From the NCBI RefSeq assembly GCF_016862795.1, contig NZ_BONQ01000024.1, positions 1-64,000 on the forward strand: a DNA stretch of 64,000 nt. Direction: 5' to 3'. The notes under the pieces are model-generated. The model worked only from the letters and a program-made list of their open reading frames with translations, had not been told where the DNA came from and made no database searches. The DNA is from Dactylosporangium siamense (GTDB lineage: Bacteria; Actinomycetota; Actinomycetes; Mycobacteriales; Micromonosporaceae). Shown here piece by piece: positions 9,675 to 19,212 of this stretch. A program made the position numbers and the translations under genes. Within the stretch, counting starts at the first letter, position 1, and the number at the start of each line of letters is the position of its first letter.

Positions 9675-11357
9675 TTATGCCGACAGCGATATCGCGGGCA
9701 GGTCGAACCAGCGCAGGGCCTCGAAGTTCGCGGAGACCACGCCGTCGGGCTGCTCGTGCTGCTCGACCGCCTCGACGATGCGGGCCGCCTCGTGCAGGTA
9801 GCCCGCGAGGGCCGACTCCGACGCCCGCTCGTGCCGGGCCGGCCAGCGCAGCTCGCCGTCGGCGTCGTAGTGCAGCTCCGACAGCCGCAGGGGCGGCTCC
9901 ACCAGGCCGTCGCGGTGCTTCCAGAGTCCGGTGTACGGGTCGAAGCGGTACTGCGGCAGCAACGACCAGCCGTGGGTGGCCACGAAGTGCACGGCGTCGA
10001 CGATGTAGCGCAGCACCGCGTCGGAGATGAAGTAGTTGAAGCTGACCCGCACCCATCCGGGCTTGATCCCCTCGCAGCCGGCGATGATCTCCTGCTCGAA
10101 GCGCTGCGAGCGTTCGATGTCGATGCCGAGCAGCCGGTGACCGTACGGGCCGGCGCACGAGCAACCGCCCCGCGCCTGGATCCCGAACAGGTCGTTGAGC
10201 AGCGACACCACGAAGTTGTGGTGCAGGTACCGGCCGCCGGGTCGTTTGACCACGAACGACACGATCGACAGCCGGGACGCGTCGAGGTTGCCGAGGATCT
10301 CGATGTTCGGGTTCGTCTTCCACGAGGTGATCGCCTCGCGCAGGAAGCCCTCCTCGAGCTCCCGGATGGTGTCGGTGCCGACGGCCTGCTTGAGCTGGAA
10401 CACCAGGCCGGCCCGGATCGACTCGACGATTGCCGGCGTGCCGCCCTCCTCACGGTGCGCGGCGTCGGCGATGTAGTGGTGGTCGGTCGGGTTGACGTAG
10501 TCGACCGTGCCACCACCGGGCACCGTGGGCACGCGGTTGCGCAGCACCTCCCGCCGCACGACGAGGACCCCGGGCGTCCCGGGCCCGCCGACGAACTTGT
10601 GCGGCGAGATGAAGACCGCGTCCTTGTACTGGCCCGGCCCGGACCCGTACATCGCCACGTCGACGTACGGCGCCGCGGCCGCGAAGTCCCAGAACGACAG
10701 CGCGCCATGCTCGTGCAGCAGCGCCGAGATCGCGTGCGTGTCGCTGACGATCCCGGTCACGTTGGAGGCCGCGGAGAACGACCCGATCTTCAGTGGTCGG
10801 TCGGCGTGCCGCGCGAGCTCCGCCCGCAGGCGCGACAGGTCGATGTGACCGTTGTGATCCTCCGGGATGACGACGACGTCCGCGATGGACTCCCGCCACG
10901 GCAACTCGTTGGAGTGATGCTCGAACGGCCCGATGAACACCACCGGGCGATCGCTGGGCGGGATGTGGGCCGACAGGTCGTAGCGGTCCTCGAGCTCCGC
11001 GGGCACCCGCAGCCCCAGGATGTGCACCATCTTGTCGATCGCGGCGGTCGACCCCGATCCGGTGAAGATCACTACCGTCTCCGCGTCTCCGCCGACCGCG
11101 TCGTTGACGATCTGGCGGGCGTCCTCCCGCAGCCGGGTCGTCTGCAGCCCGGTTCCGGAGGACTCGGTGTGCGTGTTGGCGTACCGCGGCAACACCTCGT
11201 CAAGGATGAACCGCTCGATGAAGTCCAGCGCCCGTCCTGACGCCGTGTAGTCGGCGTAGGTGACGCGGCGCGCGCCGTATGGCCCCCACATCACCTGGTC
11301 GTCGCCGATGACGGCATCGCGGATCCGCTGCAGCAGGGGGCTCTCCATGGCCGCCAT
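9675..11357 (-). CDS. Aminotransferase class V-fold PLP enzyme
   Basis: The ~560-residue protein belongs to the class V aminotransferase/cysteine-desulfurase superfamily. The PLP lysine is in SPHKFVGGPGTPG; a phosphate-binding GSGSTAAIDK and a cofactor-stacking FEHHSNELPWR region are visible. It is longer than SufS/NifS enzymes because of a ~150-residue C-terminal extension that may be an additional domain. The motif CSCAGPYGHRLLG resembles the catalytic-cysteine loop of cysteine desulfurases, but with extra cysteines. Substrate is unknown. ATG 11357 (MAAMESPLLQRIRD) is my choice; ATG 11348 three codons later is equally possible, and neither has a clear Shine-Dalgarno sequence. Confidence 0.85.
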   Translation of the reverse strand: MAAMESPLLQRIRDAVIGDDQVMWGPYGARRVTYADYTASGRALDFIERFILDEVLPRYANTHTESSGTGLQTTRLREDARQIVNDAVGGDAETVVIFTGSGSTAAIDKMVHILGLRVPAELEDRYDLSAHIPPSDRPVVFIGPFEHHSNELPWRESIADVVVIPEDHNGHIDLSRLRAELARHADRPLKIGSFSAASNVTGIVSDTHAISALLHEHGALSFWDFAAAAPYVDVAMYGSGPGQYKDAVFISPHKFVGGPGTPGVLVVRREVLRNRVPTVPGGGTVDYVNPTDHHYIADAAHREEGGTPAIVESIRAGLVFQLKQAVGTDTIRELEEGFLREAITSWKTNPNIEILGNLDASRLSIVSFVVKRPGGRYLHHNFVVSLLNDLFGIQARGGCSCAGPYGHRLLGIDIERSQRFEQEIIAGCEGIKPGWVRVSFNYFISDAVLRYIVDAVHFVATHGWSLLPQYRFDPYTGLWKHRDGLVEPPLRLSELHYDADGELRWPARHERASESALAGYLHEAARIVEAVEQHEQPDGVVSANFEALRWFDLPAISLSA

Positions 11358-11450
11358 TATCCGCGCCGCCACTTTCGGGTGGTCACACCGGAATCGCACA
11401 GGCTGTCCGCCCACGCGAGCACCCCGACTGTTTAACGTTTCGTCCGGAGG

Positions 11451-11486
11451 TTCTCAGAGGCACTCTCAGAGGCCTTCTCAGGGTTT
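11451..11486 (+). repeat. Three 12-bp tandem direct repeats
   Basis: Units starting at 11451, 11463 and 11475 share the core TCTCAG(A/G)GG with 12-bp periodicity. They lie immediately before the start of the next gene and could be a protein-binding array or a leader element. Confidence 0.55.
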
Positions 11487-11494
11487 CGCAGAGT

Positions 11495-11833
11495 TTGGGG
11501 GTAGGGAAGTTGGTCAGTGTTGACCAGTCCGAGCCAACAGACGTCGTCGATCGGCTGCTGTGGCGCGACGCCACGCAGATCCTGAGCCGGCACAACGAGT
11601 CGGACGGTGACGGGCAGTGCATCTGGTGCGGGCGGGAGTGGCCCTGCGCGCCGCGCCGGCTCGCCGAGAACGCGGAAGCCGCCTCCCGGCGGCCGTGGAA
11701 CGAGGCCTGGACCGCCCGGCACGACCTCTACAGCCTACGGACGATGCCCGACTGGCGGATCGACCTCGGCGCCGCGCAGCGGTCCCGGGGTGGATGGCAT
11801 CGCGCCGGCGGCAACCGGGGAACCTTTCTCTAG
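11495..11833 (+). CDS. Small hypothetical protein with a Cys cluster
   Basis: This 112-residue protein (TTG start at 11495, or TTG 11510 with AGGGA just upstream) contains CIWCGREWPCAPRRLAE, a compact cysteine/tryptophan motif that could bind a metal. The rest is polar with a conserved-looking NEAWTARHDLYSLRTMPDW segment. No signal peptide or membrane span is present. I recognise it only as a small actinobacterial hypothetical; function is unknown. Three tandem 12-bp repeats sit directly upstream. Confidence 0.55.
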   Translation: MGVGKLVSVDQSEPTDVVDRLLWRDATQILSRHNESDGDGQCIWCGREWPCAPRRLAENAEAASRRPWNEAWTARHDLYSLRTMPDWRIDLGAAQRSRGGWHRAGGNRGTFL

Positions 11834-12064
11834 CACGATCGTTGATCTCAGCGGTGACCTGGGCGCGCCCGCCACGCCCTGTGGACACCGCGACACAAAG
11901 ACCCGCCCGGGCACGGTTGTCGGCATGCCTCCGCCGACTCCGAACGCCTCCGGCCAGGCGTCCTCCCCAGGGATCGGGCGGGTCTACACGGCAGGCGAGG
12001 GCACACCTTCGTGGTTCCCCCGCATATATCGCGACAGGAGTGCCCTCGCCTGCCAAAACCTGTG
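11834..12064. other. Non-coding region with two inverted-repeat pairs
   Basis: No convincing gene lies here. Two inverted repeats are visible: a perfect 15-bp pair (GGCAGGCGAGGGCAC at 11990-12004 with its complement at 12040-12054, 35-nt spacer) and a 10-bp pair (AGACCCGCCC at 11899-11908 and its complement at 11976-11985). They could fold into an RNA or be remnants of a mobile element. Confidence 0.5.
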
Positions 12065-12106
12065 CACGAACGGCCCGGCCCCATTGCGGGGACCGGGCCG
12101 TTCGTG
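12065..12106 (-). terminator. Terminator for the secreted IPT-domain gene
   Basis: A 14-bp stem (CACGAACGGCCCGG / CCGGGCCGTTCGTG), extended by four G-C pairs after a one-base bulge, lies 18 bp past the stop of the minus-strand gene. Confidence 0.8.
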
Positions 12107-12123
12107 TGTCTGGGTGCGAGCGC

Positions 12124-13320
12124 CTACTCGTTCAGGAACGAGAACGAGGTCGCCCCGTTGAGGGGGCTGACCCATGACCCTTCCTGGATCGACACGGGGC
12201 AGACGCCGGCGTAGTTGGTGGCCCCGACGCCCAGGGCGTCGGCGGTGACGTTCGGCGTGATGACGGTGATGATCGTGCCGGTGCTGTTGACCGCGGGCGT
12301 GGCCGGCGACGTCACGCCGTAGTTGTCCGCCTCGATGCCGCAGAACATCACCTTGACGGTGTTGCTGCCGTCATTGGCGTACGCGCTGAGCGTCTTGTTG
12401 AAGTTGGCGCCGGTGATGGCGACGACGGTGCCGCCGGTGGCCTTGCCGGACGTGACGTTCAGCGAGGTGATGGACGGGCCGAGCACGACGTCGGCGCCGG
12501 TGTCCGCCTTCAGGAACGACTTGCTCACGCCGTTCTGCGTGATGACGATCGTGTCGTTGGTCGCGTCCATGCCGGTCGCGGTCTTGAAGGTCAGGTAGTT
12601 GCCGACGTCGGCGGTCACCGTCTGGTCGGTCGCGGTGGCGGCCGTGCGCTGGGTGAGGCCGGTGGTGGCGTCGTACACCTTGACGTCGGTGCCGTCCTTA
12701 CCGCCCAGGTTGGCCTTCAGACCGGCGGTGGTGCGTGGGTCGAAGGCGAAGTCGGCGGCGGCCTTGACCCGCACGACCTGGGCGCCGCTGGTGAGGAACC
12801 GCTGCGCCTGCTTCGTGACGTCCGAGATCGCGCTGCTGTTGTCGTTGATCACCGGCTTGGTGGCGAGCAGGCCGAGCTTCGGCGGGGAGACGAACGTGAT
12901 GGCCGACGCCTTCGCGATCGTGTCCGGCGACGCGATGTCGTTGAACAGGATGGCGACCTCCTCCGCGGCGCTGCTGGCGATGCAGCCGGTCGAGGGGGTC
13001 TTGACGGTGATCGTCGTCGCGCTGGTGACGACGTAGTTCGTCAGGTCGTCGCAGTTGGGGTCGGCGCCGAGCTTGACGGCGACGACGTTGTCCTCCGACA
13101 GGGCGGTCGCGCCGGCCCCGGAGACGGTCAGGGTGACGACCTGGTTCTTCGTGAGTGCGGCGAGCTTGCCGTTGGCTGGAGAGGTCAGGGCCAGCGTGCC
13201 GGTCAGGGTTGCGGCATGCGCGGGAAGTGGCTGGACGACCACCAGGAGGGTCGCCGCGGCGGCGCCGATGCTCACGGCTCTGGCAAGGCGGGAGTGCCGC
13301 CAGGAATGGACATGGGACAT
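12124..13320 (-). CDS. Secreted IPT/TIG-domain protein
   Basis: The 398-residue product begins at ATG 13320 with AGGA 10 nt upstream. It has a clear Sec signal peptide (HSWRHSRLARA, hydrophobic AAAATLLVVVQPL, cleavage after AHA). The mature protein is rich in threonine, valine and alanine. The C-terminal third contains an IPT/TIG immunoglobulin-like domain (GPSITSLNVTSGKATGGTVV, then GANFNKT). Such domains occur in surface and extracellular proteins. There is no LPXTG motif or C-terminal membrane anchor. It is transcribed away from a second IPT protein across a 280-bp promoter region, and a periplasmic-binding-like protein follows that one, so the three probably act together outside the cell. 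Confidence 0.82.
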   Translation of the reverse strand: MSHVHSWRHSRLARAVSIGAAAATLLVVVQPLPAHAATLTGTLALTSPANGKLAALTKNQVVTLTVSGAGATALSEDNVVAVKLGADPNCDDLTNYVVTSATTITVKTPSTGCIASSAAEEVAILFNDIASPDTIAKASAITFVSPPKLGLLATKPVINDNSSAISDVTKQAQRFLTSGAQVVRVKAAADFAFDPRTTAGLKANLGGKDGTDVKVYDATTGLTQRTAATATDQTVTADVGNYLTFKTATGMDATNDTIVITQNGVSKSFLKADTGADVVLGPSITSLNVTSGKATGGTVVAITGANFNKTLSAYANDGSNTVKVMFCGIEADNYGVTSPATPAVNSTGTIITVITPNVTADALGVGATNYAGVCPVSIQEGSWVSPLNGATSFSFLNE

Positions 13321-13600
13321 TGAGCGAGGTCCTCTCGAGTGCTGTACGGCGCATCCGGTGCGGCCGGCCGCACGATCCACTGGACAACCCAAAGTAACAT
13401 TAGAATCACGCTGTGTAGCTGGTTTAGATGGCCGTCTGCGGCGCACTCGCCATGACGGCGGTCCACCCGGTCAGTTGGGCGAAAGTGAGTCACTTTCAGC
13501 ATTTGTGCTGTTACGTTGCGTGACGTTGGGTGTATCAACGGTCCCTTGGTGATCGCACGCCCTCATTGCTCATGCCGTGGTGACCACCGGAGGAGACCAC

Positions 13601-15247
13601 ATGCATTTCCGATCACTCACACGCTCGAAGCTCGCCCGCGCGGGGGTGGTGCTGGGCGTCGTAGCAACGGCCGTCATCGTGACGGGGAACCCGGCATCGG
13701 CCGCCGTGCCGCTGACGATCGTCCCGGCCACGGGCCCCGCCGCATCGGCGAACGGCCCGACCGTCACGATCAACACGACGACGGCCGTGTTCAGCGGTAC
13801 CCCGACGGTGAGCTTCCAGCTCGCCGGCACGGCAGTGCCGGCCACGCCGCAGGTGGCCGCGGCGCCGCCCACCTCGCTGAACGGCTGCTGGCCGAGCTAC
13901 GCCGCGAACATCACCCCGACCACGGCCGCGGCGGCCGGTGTCGTCAACTCGACGAGCGTCGCCATGTTCTCGTCGACGAAGCTGTACGTGAAGGTGCCGA
14001 GCCTGCCCATCGTCGGCACCGCGCCGACCAAGTACAACGTCTGCGTCTACGCCGGCGCTGACCCGTGGGTGTCTGCCGTCGCGCCGGGCAGCGCGCTGCT
14101 CGCCAACCTCTCGAGCGGCTACTCGGTCTCCGCGGCCGCGCAGGTCACGTCGGTGTCCCCGGCCAGCGGTCCCGCCCGCGGTGGCACACCGATCGTCGTC
14201 ACCGGCACGGGCCTGACCGGCGCCACGGTCACGCTCGGCGGTGTCTCGATGACGCCGACGATCGCTTCCGACGGCCTCAGCTTCACCGCGGTCACGCCGC
14301 CCCACGCGGCCGACGGCCAGCCGGTGACCCTCTCGGTCACCACCGCCGGTGGCACGGTGAACAAGACGGGCGCGTTCACGTACTCCAACGGCATCAACGT
14401 CTCACCGAGCACGATGCCCAAGGTGCAGGCGGGCACGGGCAGGGTCATCGAGATCACGGGCGTCGGGTTCTCCTCGCTCAACCCGCAGAACACCGCCGGC
14501 GGCACCACGCCGGACACCCTCGGCGCGCACGTCTTCCTGAGCCGCGGCGCCTACAACAGCGCGACCGTGGCCGGCCACAAGACCAACGCGCAGATGACCG
14601 AGTGCTCAGACGTGCTGGTCATGAACGACGGCCTGCTGATCTGCAAGGTCAACATGGTGCCGTTCACCCGGACGGCGACGGACGTCACCGTCGCCAGCAC
14701 CACCATCACGTCGCCCACGGCGAACTTCACGCAGGCTGACGTCGGCCTGGCGATCACCAGCTCGGTCACCGCCACCGCGGGTCCCGGCGTGATCGCCGCG
14801 AGCACCACGATCGCATCGGTGCAGAGCCCGACGTCGGCGACGCTGTCCGCGGCCGGCACGAACGGCCTGGTCGACCTCGTCACCATCGCCAGCACGCGGA
14901 CGATCGCGTCCGGCACGACGGCCACCACCGGTGGCGTCACGACGCTCGCCGCGGCCGTCGGCACGGGCCTGTTCACCAATGCCGACATCGGCCGGATGGT
15001 GAACAACACCGGTGTCTACATCACGTCGATCACGGACACCGACACCGCGGTCCTGTCCGGCCCGCTGGCGACCGACCTCTCGTCGGCGTCCACGGTGCTC
15101 AAGAACGTCCTGCCGGACGGTGCCTACGTGGTCACCGTGGTCAACGACGGGCGCCTGAACGCGGTCGCCAGCAACCCCAACTACAACCAGTCCGTCATCT
15201 CCAGCGGCTCCACCTTCACCGTTGGTGACTACGTGATCACCAGCTGA
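13601..15247 (+). CDS. Secreted protein with two IPT/TIG domains
   Basis: The 548-residue product starts at ATG 13601, 5 nt after GGAGGAG, and has a Sec signal peptide (RSKLARAGVVLGVVATAVIV, cleavage near ASA). One IPT/TIG domain is recognisable at ~175-265 (VTSVSPASGPARGGTPIVVT) and a second begins near 270 (INVSPSTMPKVQAGTGRVIE). The C-terminal half is a low-complexity Thr/Ala/Val region with repeated VASTTI/IASTT(I) phrases, which may be a further beta-rich repeat. It is probably an extracellular or surface protein. A terminator hairpin follows at 15264. Confidence 0.82.
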   Translation: MHFRSLTRSKLARAGVVLGVVATAVIVTGNPASAAVPLTIVPATGPAASANGPTVTINTTTAVFSGTPTVSFQLAGTAVPATPQVAAAPPTSLNGCWPSYAANITPTTAAAAGVVNSTSVAMFSSTKLYVKVPSLPIVGTAPTKYNVCVYAGADPWVSAVAPGSALLANLSSGYSVSAAAQVTSVSPASGPARGGTPIVVTGTGLTGATVTLGGVSMTPTIASDGLSFTAVTPPHAADGQPVTLSVTTAGGTVNKTGAFTYSNGINVSPSTMPKVQAGTGRVIEITGVGFSSLNPQNTAGGTTPDTLGAHVFLSRGAYNSATVAGHKTNAQMTECSDVLVMNDGLLICKVNMVPFTRTATDVTVASTTITSPTANFTQADVGLAITSSVTATAGPGVIAASTTIASVQSPTSATLSAAGTNGLVDLVTIASTRTIASGTTATTGGVTTLAAAVGTGLFTNADIGRMVNNTGVYITSITDTDTAVLSGPLATDLSSASTVLKNVLPDGAYVVTVVNDGRLNAVASNPNYNQSVISSGSTFTVGDYVITS

Positions 15248-15263
15248 CCCTGTCGGCAAGAGC

Positions 15264-15297
15264 GCGGCCCGGGAACCACCTCAGGTTCCCGGGCCGC
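15264..15297 (+). terminator. Intrinsic terminator hairpin
   Basis: A perfect 14-bp stem (GCGGCCCGGGAACC / GGTTCCCGGGCCGC) with a 6-nt loop lies 16 bp past the IPT-protein stop codon. Confidence 0.85.
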
Positions 15298-15372
15298 TGC
15301 GCCGTTGACGCCGTGTCCGCCGCACGCCGGTCGTTTCCGCCCCGTTCACCCGGCCGCGATCGGATCTTGCTC

Positions 15373-17160
15373 ATGCGGGGGAAGAGCATCGTCGCGTCGT
15401 GTCTGGCGGCCGTCCTGGTCGTGGCCACCATTCCGGGGACCGCCCAGGCCGCTGCGGGGCACGCCCGGATCGAGGGCACCGGTTCGTCGTTCGCGGGCAA
15501 CGCGCTCAACGACTGGGTCGCCCGAGCGCAGCTCCAGGGCCTGCCGGCCGACTACACCCCGACCGGCTCGGCCACGGGGCGCAGGGACTTCGCCGCCGTG
15601 GCGAACGACTTCGGCGTCTCCGACCTGCCGTTCCGCGGCAGGGATCCGAGGACGAACCAGATCGACGACGCACAGGGCCGGCCGTACGCGTACGCGCCGT
15701 TGGTCGCGGGCGCGGTCGCCTTCCCGTACCAGGTGCGTATCGGTGGCGTCATGGTGCGCGACCTGCGGCTGTCGGGACTGACGCTGGCGAGGATCTTCCT
15801 CGGGCAGATCACGAACTGGAACGACCCGCAGATCACCGCCGACAACGCCGGACGGAAACTGCCGTCGCTTTCCATCATCGTCGTTGTCCACTCGGAGGCT
15901 TCCGGTGCGACCGCCCAGCTGACCGCGTACCTCGCGAAGCAGTACCCGATCCTGTGGCAGCAGTACTACGGCACGTCGGCGTGGACCGAGTACTTCCCGA
16001 CCACGCCGAACACAGGCACCCGCCCCCGCGCGTATGCCGTGAACGGCTCCGACGGCGTGATGAACACCGTCTCCGCCGGGAGCAGCAACGGCGCCATCGG
16101 GTACACCGAAAACTCCTACGCGCTCGGCGCCGGCTACCCGGTCGCGAAGGTCGGCAACGCCGCCGGCTACTTCATCGCGCCGGCTCCGCTCAACGTGAGC
16201 CTCTCGCTGACCCGCGCGACCCTGAACCCGGACCTGACCGTGAACCTCGACGGCGTCTACGCGTCCGAGGACCCCCGGGTGTACCCGCTGTCCGGGTACA
16301 CGTACCTGATCCTGCCGACCGGCAACGACGCGCGGATGACCACCGAGAAGCGACAGACGATGGTCGACTTCTTCGCCTACACCGCGTGCGGCGGTCAGCA
16401 CAGCGTGGGCTCGATGGGCTACGCGCCGCTGCCGCTGAACCTGGTCCGCGCCCAGTTCGACCAGCTCAGGACGCTGCACGACATCGATCCCGCGGTCGAC
16501 GTGAGCACCCTGGACCCGGCCCATTGCAACAACCCGACCTTCTCCACCGGCGACGTGGCCCGGGACCGGCTCGGCGAGATCGTCCCGATGCCGCCGGGCG
16601 CCGACGCGGGGGTGCCCGGCGCGGTGCCGGCACTGGCACAGAACGACACCGCGCCGTGCGCGGGCGAGGTCAGCATCCGGGTGACGCTGGGCACCCGGGT
16701 GTCACTGACCCAGGTGGACCCCGCGACCCCGGGCGGACACCCGGCGCAGGCCATCGACCCGACCGGGCACCGCCACGCGTGGGTCTTCCAGGGTGACCTC
16801 GCCGGCGTCGCGGTCGTCGACACCCGACCGGTGCAGCCCGGCTGGACGGTGACCGGCCAGGCCACCGACATGGTCAACGGCACCACGACGGTCGCCGCCG
16901 GCAACCTCGGCTGGTCACCCGTCCTGGTCCGGGCCGGCAGCGACGCGGAGGGCGCGGTCACCGCCGGCCCTGCGGTCCGCCCGGCCCTGCAGACCGCGAC
17001 CAGCCCCGGCCTCGCCGAGGCAGGCGTCCTGGCGGGCGCACCCCGCGGCGCCGGCCTCGGCGTGCAGCACGTCGCCGCCACCGTGCACCTGTGGATGCCC
17101 GACACGTCCCCCAGGGGCCGTTACACCGGCACGCTGACCCTGACCCTGATCAGCGCCTGA
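15373..17160 (+). CDS. PstS-like substrate-binding protein with WxL-like C-terminal domain
   Basis: The 595-residue product has a signal peptide ([19 protein letters not shown], cleavage near AQA) and a PBP-like fold related to phosphate-binding Pst[16 protein letters not shown] at the N-terminus, [13 protein letters not shown], and a [20 protein letters not shown] ligand loop. No lipobox is present and no pstCAB genes follow, so it is not an ordinary phosphate importer component. The last ~130 residues ([14 protein letters not shown] ... [15 protein letters not shown]) look like a WxL-type surface domain ending in TLTLTLIS; this assignment is inference. I chose ATG 15373, the last start before the signal peptide, although no strong Shine-Dalgarno is visible. 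Together with the two upstream IPT proteins it makes a secreted trio. Confidence 0.78.
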   Translation: MRGKSIVASCLAAVLVVATIPGTAQAAAGHARIEGTGSSFAGNALNDWVARAQLQGLPADYTPTGSATGRRDFAAVANDFGVSDLPFRGRDPRTNQIDDAQGRPYAYAPLVAGAVAFPYQVRIGGVMVRDLRLSGLTLARIFLGQITNWNDPQITADNAGRKLPSLSIIVVVHSEASGATAQLTAYLAKQYPILWQQYYGTSAWTEYFPTTPNTGTRPRAYAVNGSDGVMNTVSAGSSNGAIGYTENSYALGAGYPVAKVGNAAGYFIAPAPLNVSLSLTRATLNPDLTVNLDGVYASEDPRVYPLSGYTYLILPTGNDARMTTEKRQTMVDFFAYTACGGQHSVGSMGYAPLPLNLVRAQFDQLRTLHDIDPAVDVSTLDPAHCNNPTFSTGDVARDRLGEIVPMPPGADAGVPGAVPALAQNDTAPCAGEVSIRVTLGTRVSLTQVDPATPGGHPAQAIDPTGHRHAWVFQGDLAGVAVVDTRPVQPGWTVTGQATDMVNGTTTVAAGNLGWSPVLVRAGSDAEGAVTAGPAVRPALQTATSPGLAEAGVLAGAPRGAGLGVQHVAATVHLWMPDTSPRGRYTGTLTLTLISA

Positions 17161-17186
17161 TCCGAAGGCGACCGTCGGTGGGCTCG

Positions 17187-17855
17187 TCAGAGGGTGGGCA
17201 GGGAGCCGACGCCGATGGGGCAGGTCATGCCGTTCGGGCCGTGGTTGCAGTAGCCGTAGGGGTTCTTCACGTCGGACAGGTACTGCTGGTGGTAGTCCTC
17301 GGCGTAGTAGAACGGGCCGGCGGTGGTGATCTCGGTGGTGATCTCGCCCTTGCCGGCGGCGCGGACGACCGGGGCGAACGCCTCCCGGGACGCGGCGGCC
17401 GTGGCGGCCTGGGCGGGGGTGGTGGTGTAGATCGCCGAGCGGTACTGGGTGCCGACGTCGTTGCCCTGGGCCATGCCCTGGGTCGGGTCGTGGTTCTCCC
17501 AGAATGCCTTCAGCAGGGCCTCGTAGGAGACCTTCAACGGGTCGTAGACCACCTGGACGGCCTCGGTGTGGCCGGTCCTGCCGGAGCAGGTCTCCTCATA
17601 CGTCGGGTTGGCGGTGAAACCGCCCTGGTAGCCGACGGAGGTGGAGTGGACGCCGGGGATGCGCCAGAAGATGCGCTCCGCGCCCCAGAAACAGCCCATG
17701 CCGAAGTACGCGACCTCCAGGCCCAGGGGCCACGGTCCGCGCAGCGGGGTGCCGAGCACAGTGTGGGTCGCGGCGACCGGCATCTCGGTGTCGCGGCCGG
17801 GCAGGGCGGTCTCGGCGGTGGGCAGGTCGAGCGGCTTGCGGGACCACGGGAACAC
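17187..17855 (-). CDS. msrA: Peptide-methionine (S)-S-oxide reductase
   Basis: The 222-residue enzyme reduces methionine-S-sulfoxide in proteins and free methionine using thioredoxin. The catalytic cysteine sits in GMGCFWGAE; the conserved [12 protein letters not shown] and HDPT motifs follow. A resolving pair lies near the C-terminus in [13 protein letters not shown]. The N-terminal extension of ~45 residues is typical of actinobacterial MsrA. The GTG start at 17855 has AGGAG 7 nt upstream. The gene is monocistronic, convergent with the PstS-like gene and divergent from metB. Confidence 0.95.
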   Translation of the reverse strand: MFPWSRKPLDLPTAETALPGRDTEMPVAATHTVLGTPLRGPWPLGLEVAYFGMGCFWGAERIFWRIPGVHSTSVGYQGGFTANPTYEETCSGRTGHTEAVQVVYDPLKVSYEALLKAFWENHDPTQGMAQGNDVGTQYRSAIYTTTPAQAATAAASREAFAPVVRAAGKGEITTEITTAGPFYYAEDYHQQYLSDVKNPYGYCNHGPNGMTCPIGVGSLPTL

Positions 17856-18017
17856 GATCAGCTCCTATACAACTTGAGGTGCTTGGGCTCAAGTCTGCCT
17901 CGGGGAAACGCCGTCCGCCTTATCAAGCCATTACGGCGTCGGGCCATTCCGGGCGGCAGGACGGGTCGCGATCGGGCGGAAAGGACGGCCAGTGACCCGG
18001 CTCACGCGATCCCCCAC

Positions 18018-18023
18018 TATGGT
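18018..18023 (+). promoter_or_regulatory. Candidate -10 box for leaderless metB transcript
   Basis: TATGGT lies 6 nt before the ATG of the cystathionine gamma-synthase gene, with no ribosome-binding sequence between them. Confidence 0.45.
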
Positions 18024-18029
18024 CGGTCC

Positions 18030-19172
18030 ATGACGCACGGCTTCGAGACCCTCGCCATCCACGCCGGCCAGGAGCCGGACCCCGCCACCGGTGCGGTGGT
18101 CCCGCCGATCTTCCAGACCAGCACGTACGCGCAGGATGCGGTGGGCCACCCCCGCCGCGGCTACGAGTACAGCCGGACCACCAACCCGACCCGTGACGCG
18201 CTGCAGGAGTGTCTCGCCGCGATCGAGGGCGGCCGCAAGGCCCTGTCGTTCGCGTCCGGGCTCGCCGCCGAGGACACGCTGCTGCGCACGGTGTGCCAGC
18301 CGGGCGACCACGTGGTCATCCCCGACGACGCCTACGGCGGCACGTACCGGCTGTTCGCGAAGGTCGCCCAGCGCTGGGGGCTGGACTTCACGCCGGCGTC
18401 GATCCACAGCGTCGACGCGGTCCGTGACGCGATCACCGACCGCACGAAGATCGTGTGGCTGGAGACGCCGACGAACCCGCTGCTCGGCATCGCCGACATC
18501 GCCGCGCTCGCGCAGGTCGCGCACGACCGGGGCGCGCTGCTGGTGGTCGACAACACGTTCGCCTCGCCGTACCTGCAGCAGCCGCTGCACCTCGGCGCCG
18601 ACGTGGTGGTGCACTCGACCACGAAGTACATCGGCGGGCACTCCGACGTGGTCGGCGGCGCGCTGGTCGGCAACGACGACGAGCTGCTCGGGCGCCTCGC
18701 GTACCACCAGAACGCGATGGGCGCGATCAGCGGCCCGTTCGACGCGTGGCTGACGATGCGCGGCATCAAGACGCTCGGTGTCCGCATGGACCGGCACTGC
18801 GACAACGCGGAGCAGGTCGTCGAGTTCCTGACCAGGAACAAGGCCGTGAGCCAGGTGCTGTATCCGGGGCTGCCGGACCACCACGGGCACGAGATCGCGG
18901 CCAAGCAGATGCGGCGCTTCGGCGGCATGGTGAGCTTCCGGGCCGCCGGCGGCGAGGAGGCGGCCGTGGACATCTGCAACCGGGCGAAACTGTTCGTGCT
19001 CGGCGAGTCCCTGGGCGGCGTGGAGTCGCTGATCGAGCACCCTGGGCGGATGACGCACGCGAGCGCCGCCGGCTCGCCCCTGGAGGTCCCCGGGGACCTC
19101 GTCCGGCTGTCCGTCGGTATCGAAACGATCGACGATCTTCTCGCCGATCTGGAGCAGGCCCTCGCTCGTTGA
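18030..19172 (+). CDS. metB: Cystathionine gamma-synthase / lyase
   Basis: The 380-residue enzyme belongs to the Cys/Met-metabolism PLP family. The PLP lysine is in [13 protein letters not shown], the cofactor-binding YSRTTNPTR and D[12 protein letters not shown] motifs are intact, and the C-terminal [17 protein letters not shown] is characteristic. It makes cystathionine from O-acyl-homoserine and cysteine, or cleaves it in the reverse direction. These activities cannot be told apart from sequence alone. The start [17 protein letters not shown] is the typical family N-terminus. With the Cbs encoded at 7321 the cell can interconvert homocysteine and cysteine. Confidence 0.92.
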   Translation: MTHGFETLAIHAGQEPDPATGAVVPPIFQTSTYAQDAVGHPRRGYEYSRTTNPTRDALQECLAAIEGGRKALSFASGLAAEDTLLRTVCQPGDHVVIPDDAYGGTYRLFAKVAQRWGLDFTPASIHSVDAVRDAITDRTKIVWLETPTNPLLGIADIAALAQVAHDRGALLVVDNTFASPYLQQPLHLGADVVVHSTTKYIGGHSDVVGGALVGNDDELLGRLAYHQNAMGAISGPFDAWLTMRGIKTLGVRMDRHCDNAEQVVEFLTRNKAVSQVLYPGLPDHHGHEIAAKQMRRFGGMVSFRAAGGEEAAVDICNRAKLFVLGESLGGVESLIEHPGRMTHASAAGSPLEVPGDLVRLSVGIETIDDLLADLEQALAR

Positions 19173-19212
19173 GACACTTTGGTGCCCCCTCGGCCGGAAG
19201 GTGTTTCAAGAG

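Noticed and set aside
17091-18029. An upstream extension of the cystathionine gamma-synthase frame
   Set aside because: It runs antisense through msrA; the conserved N-terminus and a -10 box place the start at 18030.
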